64,000 nt of DNA from Chloroflexota bacterium. GTDB taxonomy: Bacteria > Chloroflexota > Anaerolineae > Caldilineales > Caldilineaceae. This document shows positions 23,421 through 32,292 of the stretch, piece by piece; within the stretch, counting starts at the first letter, position 1; each line of letters begins with the position of its first letter. The notes under the pieces were generated by a model that worked only from the letters and a program-made list of their open reading frames with translations, did not search any database and was not told the origin of the DNA. The DNA lies in contig JAGWYN010000005.1 of assembly GCA_018969295.1 (NCBI GenBank), forward strand, positions 1 to 64,000, in the 5' to 3' direction. A program made the position numbers and the translations under genes.

Positions 23421-25919
23421 TCAGGGGACGACCTGCAAGTCGGTGAGGGCAGCAGGGGTGCTGGCGGGCCAGTCGGGAGGAATGGACAAGCCGTCTGAGC
23501 TGCGCCGGAGGCCGATCAGGAGCTGGTAGTGGCCGGGCGGCAAGTCAGGCGGAAGTTGGAAGTCGTACAGATCGCGCACGGGGATCTCGGGCAGCCAGCT
23601 TCCGCTGGGGTATTCATATCCGCCGAGTGGAAAAATCCATTCGACCTGTGGGGTGTGGGTGGAGTCCCGCAGCTGCAGGAGCACCTGGTAGCTCTCGCGA
23701 TAGGGGTGGGCCTGTGGGCGCCAGAACAGAGCGGCGTGTACCCAGTCCCCGGGCCGCAATTGGGAGGGGGAGATCTGCGCGGCCAGCAGGTCGAGATAAT
23801 CGAAAGAGAGTTTGGCTGGGGGCAGGCGTGCTGGGGGGGCTTTGGGGGGGAGCACGGTGACTGAGCCCAGTAGAAGTCCTTGGTTGTCGGTTGCAGCGGC
23901 ATTGGGAGGCAGGGGGTCACCTGTATCGGGGGAGTAGACGAGCAGTTGTAGGGTGTAGTCATCTGGCTTGAGGCTGGCTGGGAGCGGCAGCACGAGCGAC
24001 TGGAGGAGGCTCTGTCCAGCCTGCCAAGTATCGGATGCGGGCAGGAAGGGGGCATCATGTTGGGCAGCAAGCTGTCCTTGGCGGTCGTAGAGGCGCAGGC
24101 TGGTGGTCAGATTGGGCAAGGAGGTGCGTGCATGCCAGCGCGCTGGCCAGTAGAGGGACCGCCCTGCTTCGACACTTGTGTTTTTCGCGTAGTCATATAG
24201 ACAGATTTTTTGGGCAAAGCAGGAAATGTCCGGCTGAGCAAGAAGGGGTGGACTTGTGAGTTTGGGGGTGGCATAGAGCTGAACAAGGCCAAAATCTCGT
24301 CCGGGGATGGGCTGTTCGTCCAGGAGGAGCAGGTGGCTGTCCAGCCATTGTCGTACGACGCCCTGGGGGTCGCTGACGGTGTCGTAGAGGCGGTAGTGCC
24401 AGATGCGCGTGCTGTGTTCAGCGACAGTGGTGAGGAGTTTTTGGGTATTGGCAGCAGAGAGCGCAAAAAAATCGCTGGCTGGGTCTCCCCAGCCGAGGGT
24501 TTGTGCGCCGTCGACGCTTCCTAACCGAACTGCTGCTGGCCGAGAGACAGTTTGGGCCAATTTTTTCGTGTAGTCAAATAAAGAGAACGAAAAAAGAATT
24601 TCTTCTGAACTGCTTCCATCAAGGCCTACAGGTTGCGCTGGCCAATAAATCTCCAAGAGAGGATAAATCCAACCTGCATTGACCAAAATAATGTCACCGG
24701 GCTGCCAGCGAGCAGCCAATGCAGCGACCGCTGCGCGATGATCATCTGTTCGATGGGGTGCACTGCTCCAGTAATTTTGTACTGCCAGCAGGGTTGTTCC
24801 TCCCCAGATCAACAATCCGCAGCCAGCAATCAGTCGACTGCGCTTCCAAAATTGTTGGAACAGGGCAGATGGGATGAGCAAAAAAAGCGGCGAATACAAG
24901 AATACATAGCGGACGTGATAGATGGGGGTCCCGAACAAGGTCAGAACAAACAACAGCGCGATCGGCAGAAAAACGACGGCCAGCACCCGGCGAATGGCTG
25001 GATACGTCTGGTTCTGTCGCAAAGCTACAAACACGCAAAAAGCCACGCCCAAAGCCCAAAGCCAGCTGGCTGGGGCAGGAGGAGACTGCCCCAGCCAGAG
25101 CGCTGTTGCTGCTTCAGAAAGACTGGCGAGAAAAGTTTCTGTCGTCGTCCAGGGGGTCCGCCAGGGGGGGACCGGAGGCTCTAGTATTTGATGCAGTGCA
25201 ACAGGCAGCCAAGGCACAAACAGCAGGAGCACCCCCCCCTGGGCAGCCAGCCAGGGGCCGACCCGCAGAGCACGGCCGGGTCCATTGCGCCAGATGTTCC
25301 AAAACATCCAGATATTGAGGGCTGCCAGCCAAAACGCAAAGTAGTAGAGGGTGTACAGCCCAGCTGCGGCCCCCCCTACATACACAGTCAGCCAGCGGGC
25401 TGGGCTGCGGTTTTCTTGGAACCGCAGCCCAGCCCAAAAACACAAAAGGGCCAACGCAGCCCCGACGGTATACATTCGCACTTCCTGGCTGTACCACAGC
25501 TGAAAAGGGTGAAAAGCTGCAAGCCAAAGGGCCCCCAGTGCGACAGCAGGAGAAAACAAGCGGCTTCCGATGGCATAGATCAGCCCCATGACCACGATGC
25601 CGGCCCACAGGCTGGGCCAGCCGTAGAGGAATTCAAGGCCGTATTCCAGAGATGGAGAAGCAATTGTTTGCCAGAGATGCAGAAGAAGGTAATAGCCAGG
25701 GGGATGGATGTCCCTGGCGGTATGGGCAATCATGGCACCGACAGGCTGGCGGGCCAGATAGACACTGACAGTTTCGTCGTACCAAAACGATTCCGCGCCG
25801 AGCTGATGCAGGCGCAGCGCAAACCCAGCCAAAACAGCGACAAGCGCAACAGGACGATATAAAAAGGTAGATGTGGTTCGGTACACGGCAGTCAGATGGC
25901 TTTTGGTAAAAACAGGCAT
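23421..25919 (-). CDS. GT39-like membrane glycosyltransferase
   Basis: 832 aa from the ATG at 25919; a TTG 20 codons upstream is less likely because the promoter candidate overlaps it. The N-terminal two thirds are a multi-pass membrane protein of the ArnT/PMT (GT39) type. The first loop carries the catalytic acidic motif ESFWYDETVSVYLA, followed by DIHPPGYYLLLHLW, and there are about ten further hydrophobic helices (for example VYVGGAAAGLYTLYYFAFWLA). The C-terminal third is soluble with beta-rich repeats. Family members transfer sugars from polyprenyl-phosphate donors outside the cytoplasmic membrane. It is divergent from the large envelope operon starting at 26074, suggesting a shared role in surface glycans. 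Confidence 0.82.
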   Translation of the reverse strand: MPVFTKSHLTAVYRTTSTFLYRPVALVAVLAGFALRLHQLGAESFWYDETVSVYLARQPVGAMIAHTARDIHPPGYYLLLHLWQTIASPSLEYGLEFLYGWPSLWAGIVVMGLIYAIGSRLFSPAVALGALWLAAFHPFQLWYSQEVRMYTVGAALALLCFWAGLRFQENRSPARWLTVYVGGAAAGLYTLYYFAFWLAALNIWMFWNIWRNGPGRALRVGPWLAAQGGVLLLFVPWLPVALHQILEPPVPPWRTPWTTTETFLASLSEAATALWLGQSPPAPASWLWALGVAFCVFVALRQNQTYPAIRRVLAVVFLPIALLFVLTLFGTPIYHVRYVFLYSPLFLLIPSALFQQFWKRSRLIAGCGLLIWGGTTLLAVQNYWSSAPHRTDDHRAAVAALAARWQPGDIILVNAGWIYPLLEIYWPAQPVGLDGSSSEEILFSFSLFDYTKKLAQTVSRPAAVRLGSVDGAQTLGWGDPASDFFALSAANTQKLLTTVAEHSTRIWHYRLYDTVSDPQGVVRQWLDSHLLLLDEQPIPGRDFGLVQLYATPKLTSPPLLAQPDISCFAQKICLYDYAKNTSVEAGRSLYWPARWHARTSLPNLTTSLRLYDRQGQLAAQHDAPFLPASDTWQAGQSLLQSLVLPLPASLKPDDYTLQLLVYSPDTGDPLPPNAAATDNQGLLLGSVTVLPPKAPPARLPPAKLSFDYLDLLAAQISPSQLRPGDWVHAALFWRPQAHPYRESYQVLLQLRDSTHTPQVEWIFPLGGYEYPSGSWLPEIPVRDLYDFQLPPDLPPGHYQLLIGLRRSSDGLSIPPDWPASTPAALTDLQVVP

Positions 25920-25929
25920 TGCCAATTTG

Positions 25930-25958
25930 ATTGTACTTGCGGATCGCTGTGCTCCCAA
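25930..25958 (-). promoter_or_regulatory. Promoter just upstream of the GT39 gene (near-leaderless)
   Basis: On the minus strand TTGGGA (25958-25953), a 17-bp spacer and TACAAT (25935-25930) would start RNA about 4 nt before the ATG at 25919. No ribosome-binding site is present, consistent with leaderless initiation. Confidence 0.42.
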
Positions 25959-26073
25959 CTGGACAGCTGCGTAGAACAAGTTTCTGGCACAAGTGCAATC
26001 AAAAAAATGGCGATGTGCACCAAAGTTTCAGGTATACTTTGTCGTTCTTGCGTCGATTGGATACAATGTCGCA

Positions 26074-27588
26074 ATGGCATCCACGATAGCAGATCGCCCA
26101 GGCATGGCGCAAAAAGAGCAGAGCCCTCCTGGTTTGCGCCAGCAATCTCTCTGGGCTGCTGTGGCTGCTGGCCTGTCTGTTTTTTTGGTTTGGGTGTATT
26201 GGCTGACCGCCAATTGGGTGGTGGTCACTGTCGATGGCCATCGCGAGGTTGTCCACACGCATCGGACGACCGTCGCCGCGTTGCTGTTGGATCTAGGAGT
26301 GACCCCACATCCTGATGACCGGATTACACCATCGTTGGAGAGTGAACTGACCCGCAGCCAGGCTGTGACCGTAGATCGGGCGCGCCCGATCCGGCTGAGC
26401 GCTGACGGCAAGGATCGCATCCTGTTTAGTTGGGGCGATACCCCCCAACAAGTTCTGGAAGATGCTGGGATTCTGGTCGACACCTACGACGAAATTTTGG
26501 TCGATGGAGAGTCGTGGGGAAGGGCAGATCGCCTGCCGATGGCTGTGGAGGAGAAATTGCCGGCCACCTACGATCGTGGTTTTGGCTGGAATCGTGTGCA
26601 CATCGAACCGTTGCAGATGCGCATCCGTCGTTCTGTGCCGCTTGTGGTTTATGAAGGCGCAGCCCGGTACATGATCTACACCACTGCTCAGACGGTCGGC
26701 GAAGCGCTGCGTCGCAGCAACGTGACACTTTACCTTGGGGACCGTGTGCTGCCAAGCCTGGGCAATGCGGTCACCGCCAATCTAAGTGTTTACATTCAGC
26801 GCAGCGTTCCCGTCTTGATGCAGTTTGATGGGAGGGCCGTCAAAACACGCACCCAAGGGGATACGGTTGCCGACGCGTTGAGTGACCTGGGGATCGTGTT
26901 GACAGGTCTGGATCGGGTTGAGCCCTCCCTGGAAGCTCGGTTGTACAATAATCTCAAAATTGTCGTGACGCGCGTGAATGAAGATGTGGTCGTTGAAGAA
27001 GAGATTGCCCCCTACGAGACAGTCTACGTGGCAGACCCAACCCTGCCTTTGGACAGTCAACAGCTGTTGTCGAACGGTGCAGAAGGAATTACACGCAGCC
27101 GCTATCGGGTTCGCTATGAAAATGGAGAGCCGATCAGCCGAGTGCTGGAAGATACCTGGCTGGCTCAAGAACCTGCCGATCGGCGGATCGCGTATGGGCA
27201 AAAAATCGAAGCGCTGACCGAAAGAATGAGCGATGGGAGTCTGATTACATACTGGCGTAAAATTCGCATGTTGGCGACCAGCTACAGCCCTGCTTCGGCA
27301 GGAGGCAATCGCACGCGCACCGGGGATGTCGTGCGTGCGGGGGTGGTGGCGGTCGACCCCCGCTTGATTCCGTTGCGTTCTCAGGTCTATGTTCCTGGCT
27401 ATGGCATCGGCGATGCACTTGACACGGGAGGAGGAATCCTTTCGCGGCGGATCGATCTGGCCTATTCTGATGAAAGCTTTGTCTCTGTGCGCCGGTGGGT
27501 AGATGTTTATTTGCTCTGGCCTCCTCCCCCGGACAATTCAATCACGTGGGTCGTGCCCAACTATCCTCCTCTTCCTCAACAACCATGA
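26074..27588 (+). CDS. YabE-like cell-wall protein: DUF348 repeats, G5 and 3D domains
   Basis: 504 aa from the ATG at 26074; other in-frame starts exist at 25993 and 26104, and none has a clear ribosome-binding site. A membrane anchor or signal lies at about residues 22-45 (LWAAVAAGLSVFLVWVYWL). Three or four ubiquitin-like DUF348 units follow (VTVDGHREVVHTHRTTVAALLLDLGV is the first), then a G5-like region (about 310-385). A C-terminal 3D domain has its three Asp residues in VAVDPRLIPL, DALDTGG and RIDLAY. This architecture is known from YabE and resuscitation-promoting-type proteins, in which the 3D domain is a lytic-transglycosylase-like fold. A TATACT at 26033 may be its -10 box. It opens the envelope operon and overlaps the next start by ATGA. 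Confidence 0.85.
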   Translation: MASTIADRPGMAQKEQSPPGLRQQSLWAAVAAGLSVFLVWVYWLTANWVVVTVDGHREVVHTHRTTVAALLLDLGVTPHPDDRITPSLESELTRSQAVTVDRARPIRLSADGKDRILFSWGDTPQQVLEDAGILVDTYDEILVDGESWGRADRLPMAVEEKLPATYDRGFGWNRVHIEPLQMRIRRSVPLVVYEGAARYMIYTTAQTVGEALRRSNVTLYLGDRVLPSLGNAVTANLSVYIQRSVPVLMQFDGRAVKTRTQGDTVADALSDLGIVLTGLDRVEPSLEARLYNNLKIVVTRVNEDVVVEEEIAPYETVYVADPTLPLDSQQLLSNGAEGITRSRYRVRYENGEPISRVLEDTWLAQEPADRRIAYGQKIEALTERMSDGSLITYWRKIRMLATSYSPASAGGNRTRTGDVVRAGVVAVDPRLIPLRSQVYVPGYGIGDALDTGGGILSRRIDLAYSDESFVSVRRWVDVYLLWPPPPDNSITWVVPNYPPLPQQP

Positions 27589-30500
27589 CAATCACCGCAG
27601 ATTCTTGGCTGAGACGTATTTCTTTTCCTCTGCTTGGGCTCATTTTGTTGGGAGGATTGACGCTCCGAGTTTGGAATCTCAATTTCGACCGCGGGATCGG
27701 CAGCCACCCAGACGAACGCAGCACCGCCTGTTTTTATGCGCCTACGATCGCTTTGCCTGCCAGCTGGGCCGAATTTTGGGATCCGCAGAGCAGCCCCATG
27801 AACCCTTTATGGGATCGACAGCGCCAGGAGCCGCGCAGTTTTACCTATGGGCATTTCCCGCTTTATGTCGGGGTTGCCATGGGGCAGTTGTTTGAGCGGC
27901 TGGCACCCATCGCGCAAATGGCTGGAGTGCCACAGCCGACCGTCGAATTGATGCGACGGGGAGGAGACAGCTGCGATGCGATTGCGGTGGCGGGGCGGTT
28001 GTCGATCGCGTTGTTGGATACGTTGACGATTTTTCTGCTCTTTTTGTTGGGTAAAGACCTTTTTGGACGAGCAGCCGGGCTGCTGGCTGCTGCATTTTAT
28101 GCTTTTGCCGTGCAGGCAATTCAGCTGAGCCATTTTTTTGCGATGGATCCTGCCAGCACGACCTTTACGGTCCTGGCTGTGTGGGGGGGGACCCGCATGC
28201 TGCAGCGCAGAGATCTGTCTGTTGCGTGGGTGACGGGTGCTGCCTGTGGGCTGGCTGTTGCCTCTAAATTCAGTGCTTTGCCTGTATTGGGGGTCCCTGC
28301 TGTGGCTGCTCTGCTGGCCATTGGGCGGGCTGCGCAGCAGAGCAGGCAGGAAGGTCGCACTCTGGATGGAAGAGTTGCGTTTGCAGCGTCTGTGCAGCTG
28401 GCGGTTGCTTGGACTGCGGCTGCGGCGCTCTTTTTTGTGACCAGCCCGTATGCTCTGTTGGACTGGGACACCTTTAGCCGGGCGGTTCTGGTCGAACAGG
28501 GGATGATGGTGAGGGGCGTGGCCGACTTGCCATTTACCCGACAATATCGCAACACCCAGCCCTATCTTTATTTTATTCAACAGCAGTTGCAGTGGGGACT
28601 TGGCTGGCCGTTGGGGGTGGTTGCACTGATCGGGACCCTTTCTGCCGGCTGGATGGCGTTGAGAACAGCCGGGCTTGCTCTCAGAGGCTGGATCCAGGGC
28701 CGGCGCCCAGGGGCGGCTGTCCAGCACTGGTTTGACGATACCCAGCTGGCCAATTGGGTGATCTGGAGCTGGGTGCTCCCCTATTTTTTGATTACCGGCG
28801 CTTTTTTAGCCAAATTCAACCGCTACATGAGCCCGCTGCTGCCCTTTGTTCTGTTGTGGGGAGCCGGAGCCATCGTCCTCTTGTGGAGAAAAGGGGCCCG
28901 GCCTGGCCCGGCTGTTTTGCTGCGCTGGGGGGCGCTGGGGCTGGGGGCTGCTGGTTTGTTGGGTGGAATCTTCTGGTCTCTCGCCTATGTCAACGGCGTT
29001 TATCATCGCGAGCATACCTGGATCCAGGCAAGCCGCTGGATCTACGCGAACGTTCCGCCCGGCTCTGTGCTGTTGTGGGAACTTTGGGACGACCCACTTC
29101 CCAAAAGTATCCCGGGGGAAGTTGGCCTGGACCCAGGCAGCGCTGGACTTCTCCAAATTGACTGGAGCCCCTACGAAGAGGACACATTCGACAAATATCA
29201 GATTCTCAAACAAAAGCTGCGCGAGGCTGACTGGGTGGTTTACAGCTCCAAACGCATCTACGACAGCGTCGACGAGCTGCCCGAACGCTATCCGATGACC
29301 ACACTCTACTACAAAGCGATGTGGGATGGGCGGTTGGGGTTCGATCTGGCAGAAGAAGTGACTTCGCCGCCGCAGCTGTTTGGCTTTGTTTTCGACGATC
29401 GCAAGGCCGATGAAAGCTTCAGCCTCTACGACCATCCGCAGGTGACGATTTTTCGCAAAGCGCGCGACCTCAACGACGCTGAATTCGACGCTCTTTTTGG
29501 TCGCAGCTGGGAAAAGGCCATCCCCTACTACCGGGGGGCGGATTCTCCGTTCAGTCCTTTTTTGGAAGCGTTGGGGCTGGGCAGTTTGCCTGGAAGCGAA
29601 CAGAAAGGGCTGCTGAATTCTCTTTTGCGGGCCGCTGGCGTGACAACAGGGAATATCGATGTCGGACAGCGTCCCTCTTTGTTGTTGGCTACGCCGATCC
29701 AGGCATTGCCGGTAGTCGACAACTACCGCTGGAACCGTGCTGCCAGTGAAGAGGCTTTGCTGGCGATCCTTTGGTGGTGGGCTGTGTTGACGGTGCTTGG
29801 CTGGTCTGCCTGGCCGCTGTTGTTTGGCATTTTTCGTCCGTTGCGGGATGCTGGTTTTTGGTTCAGTCGCACCTTGGGATGGTTGTTGGGAGGCTGGTTG
29901 CTGTGGCTGCTCACCTCGCTGGGGCTGTTCAGCAATACGGTGGCTTTTGCCTGGTTCTCCTTAGGGCTGGTGGCGCTGTCCGGTGTGGGGGCCGCCGCTC
30001 TCCAACGCCAGGCCCTGCTGGCGTTTGTGCGAGCCCGCTGGCGGAACCTGTTGGTGGGGGAAGGAGTTTTTGCCGCGGCACTGTTGGGCTTTGTCTGGGT
30101 TCGTCTGCAAAACCCTGACCTCTGGCAGCCCTGGTTTGGGGGAGAAAAGCAGATGGAATTTGCTTTTCTCAATGGGATTCTGCGCAGCCCTTCCTTTCCG
30201 CCGGTCAACCCACATTTTGCAGGCGGTTTTATCAACTATTATTACTTTGGCATCTACCTGGTTGCCTATCTGATCAAGTTGACGGGCATCTACGCTGAGG
30301 TTGCTTTCAACCTGGCGATCGCAACCCTCTTTGCGCTTACAGTCGTCAATCTATTTGCTGTGGCCTATTCTGCTTGGGAGAGCGGGAGAGCGGGCCGCTT
30401 CTCCTGGTACAGCGGCCTGGGTGCAGCGTTGCTGGCACCGCTTTATGTGACGATCTTGGGCAATTTAGATGGGTTTGCCCAGTGGGTTCGCAATCTGGCC

Positions 30501-32282
30501 AGGTTGCAGCCCGCCACGATCCAGTCAGCCCTTCCGGCTCTGCCCGAGCTGGTGGGCGCCTGGGGTGGGCTGCAACAGCTGCTGGGCGGCAGGGCGGCTC
30601 TGCCCGACTACGATTTTTGGGGGCCCAGCCGAGTCATCGAGTCGACGATCAACGAATTCCCTTTTTGGAGTTTTTTGTTTGCCGATCTTCACCCCCATTT
30701 GATTGGAATTCCGGTTTCGGTCTTGTTTCTCGGCTTGATGCTGGCCCTGATCGCTGGCGAGACAGGGGTTGAACGAACCAGCTGGCGGCGAGGGGTGGGC
30801 TTGTTGGTACTCTTTGCTCTGCTGCTGGGCGCTTTGGCCAGTGTCAATCTGTGGGAACTGCCGACCTATTTCGGGCTGGGGGTGCTGGCTCTGTTGGTAA
30901 GCCAGTTTCGCAGCCGCGGTCGCATCCACTGGTGGTTGACTTTGTGGGTCGCGTTGTGCTATGCGGCTGGCGCCTATCTGTTCTTTTTTCCGTTTTTCCA
31001 GCAGTACGTGAATGTGGGAGCCTCTGGCATCGGCTGGGTGCAGAAGCCTGACCCTCTCGATCGCTGGCTGCTGGTGTGGGGGTTTTTCCTGTTTGTGCTG
31101 CTCAGCGGGCTGGTGTATCTGGCGGCAGGACGCCCAGGTCGTCCGCCCCGGCCAGCAGGGCTCGAACGCGCGTTGAGCCTCTTTTGGCGGCGCTATGACG
31201 ACTTGCCGCGCCTGCTCTTCTGGCATGCCCATCTGGTAGAACGGCCTGGCTTTTTGTATTTGCTGTTGTTGGCTGCGTTGCCGTTTTCCCTGGGGGGAGC
31301 ACTTCTGGCCTGGTTGGCAGGTTGGCATGTGCTGGCGATCTGTCTGGCTGGAGTGGGTCTGGGGGTCGCACTGCTCTGGAGGAGCACAGCCACGACCGAT
31401 GCGGGGGCTGCATTGGCTGTTTTGTTGGCTGTGACGGGCCTGGCAATCCTGGCTGGGACTCAGGTTGTCTACCTCAAAGATTTTCTCAACGGCAGTGACT
31501 ATTACCGGATGAACACCCTCTTCAAATTTTTCAGCCAGGTCTGGGTCTTGTGGGGGCTGGCAGCTGCGATTCTCACCCCGCGTCTATGGCGGTCGATCTG
31601 GCGTGGAGCACAGAGGGGCTGGCAGGCAATGCTCGCCCGGGGGGCCTGGTTGGCGTTGTTTGTCTGTCTGCTGCTGGCTGGGCTGGCCTATCCTCTCCTG
31701 GGGACTCCAGCCCGCCTCGACCAGCGCATGCCTGGCTGGAGGCCTGCCATTGGCACGTTGAATGGGTTGGATTTCATGCGGGAAGGTGCATACAGCTGGC
31801 CAGACCCCAGCCATGTGATCGAACTCCGGTACGAATGGCAGGCCTTGCAGTGGGTGCTGGAGAAAATCCGTGGCAACGCTGTGATCCTGGAGTCTGCCGA
31901 GGTAGAGTACTACCGTGCCTGGGGCACACGCATCGCAAGCAACAGCGGGCTCAGCGGGCTGCGCGGCATGCACGAGCAGGAACAACGGTATCCGGAGGAT
32001 GTAGGATACCGGGATGGTTTGCATCGAGAACTCTGGCAGACACCTGACATTGCGCGAACGCAACAAATTTTGGAGGAACTGCACATCGACCTGGTCTACA
32101 CCGGGCAGTTGGAGCGCTACCTTCACCCGGATGGGGTGCGTAAATTTGAAGAGATGGCTGCGCAGGGGCTGTTGGAGCTGCTTTTCCAAAACGAACGGGC
32201 CGCGCTGTACGCCCGTCCGGGACGGCTTCAGCCTGGCCCAGACGGGACTCTTCAGCCAGTACAACCGTACGCAGGAAGATGA
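27585..32282 (+). CDS. GT39-like / Chlor_Arch_YYY (DUF2298) fusion membrane protein
   Basis: 1565 aa; the ATG at 27585 overlaps the previous stop (ATGA), preferred to an in-frame start 90 nt earlier. The N-terminal half resembles GT39/PMT enzymes: a first periplasmic loop with 'GSHPDERSTACF' and a basic-rich loop, then about ten helices and a soluble portion. The C-terminal half is a YYY domain with its hallmark YYYxG (INYYYFGIYLVAYLIKLTG, about residue 880), FADLHPHLIGIP and DYYRMNTLFKFFSQVW. The YYY family is known from Chloroflexi and Archaea, usually alongside Agl23-like proteins as seen here; its biochemical activity is unestablished. The fusion suggests that glycosyl transfer and YYY function act on one polyprenyl-linked substrate. 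Confidence 0.82.
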   Translation: MTITADSWLRRISFPLLGLILLGGLTLRVWNLNFDRGIGSHPDERSTACFYAPTIALPASWAEFWDPQSSPMNPLWDRQRQEPRSFTYGHFPLYVGVAMGQLFERLAPIAQMAGVPQPTVELMRRGGDSCDAIAVAGRLSIALLDTLTIFLLFLLGKDLFGRAAGLLAAAFYAFAVQAIQLSHFFAMDPASTTFTVLAVWGGTRMLQRRDLSVAWVTGAACGLAVASKFSALPVLGVPAVAALLAIGRAAQQSRQEGRTLDGRVAFAASVQLAVAWTAAAALFFVTSPYALLDWDTFSRAVLVEQGMMVRGVADLPFTRQYRNTQPYLYFIQQQLQWGLGWPLGVVALIGTLSAGWMALRTAGLALRGWIQGRRPGAAVQHWFDDTQLANWVIWSWVLPYFLITGAFLAKFNRYMSPLLPFVLLWGAGAIVLLWRKGARPGPAVLLRWGALGLGAAGLLGGIFWSLAYVNGVYHREHTWIQASRWIYANVPPGSVLLWELWDDPLPKSIPGEVGLDPGSAGLLQIDWSPYEEDTFDKYQILKQKLREADWVVYSSKRIYDSVDELPERYPMTTLYYKAMWDGRLGFDLAEEVTSPPQLFGFVFDDRKADESFSLYDHPQVTIFRKARDLNDAEFDALFGRSWEKAIPYYRGADSPFSPFLEALGLGSLPGSEQKGLLNSLLRAAGVTTGNIDVGQRPSLLLATPIQALPVVDNYRWNRAASEEALLAILWWWAVLTVLGWSAWPLLFGIFRPLRDAGFWFSRTLGWLLGGWLLWLLTSLGLFSNTVAFAWFSLGLVALSGVGAAALQRQALLAFVRARWRNLLVGEGVFAAALLGFVWVRLQNPDLWQPWFGGEKQMEFAFLNGILRSPSFPPVNPHFAGGFINYYYFGIYLVAYLIKLTGIYAEVAFNLAIATLFALTVVNLFAVAYSAWESGRAGRFSWYSGLGAALLAPLYVTILGNLDGFAQWVRNLARLQPATIQSALPALPELVGAWGGLQQLLGGRAALPDYDFWGPSRVIESTINEFPFWSFLFADLHPHLIGIPVSVLFLGLMLALIAGETGVERTSWRRGVGLLVLFALLLGALASVNLWELPTYFGLGVLALLVSQFRSRGRIHWWLTLWVALCYAAGAYLFFFPFFQQYVNVGASGIGWVQKPDPLDRWLLVWGFFLFVLLSGLVYLAAGRPGRPPRPAGLERALSLFWRRYDDLPRLLFWHAHLVERPGFLYLLLLAALPFSLGGALLAWLAGWHVLAICLAGVGLGVALLWRSTATTDAGAALAVLLAVTGLAILAGTQVVYLKDFLNGSDYYRMNTLFKFFSQVWVLWGLAAAILTPRLWRSIWRGAQRGWQAMLARGAWLALFVCLLLAGLAYPLLGTPARLDQRMPGWRPAIGTLNGLDFMREGAYSWPDPSHVIELRYEWQALQWVLEKIRGNAVILESAEVEYYRAWGTRIASNSGLSGLRGMHEQEQRYPEDVGYRDGLHRELWQTPDIARTQQILEELHIDLVYTGQLERYLHPDGVRKFEEMAAQGLLELLFQNERAALYARPGRLQPGPDGTLQPVQPYAGR

Positions 32283-32292
32283 GAGGGCAGCT

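Noticed and set aside
32014..32292. Upstream extension of the second YYY gene
   Set aside because: It overlaps the preceding gene in another frame and has no hydrophobic or family sequence; the GTG at 32293 with GAGAGG fits.
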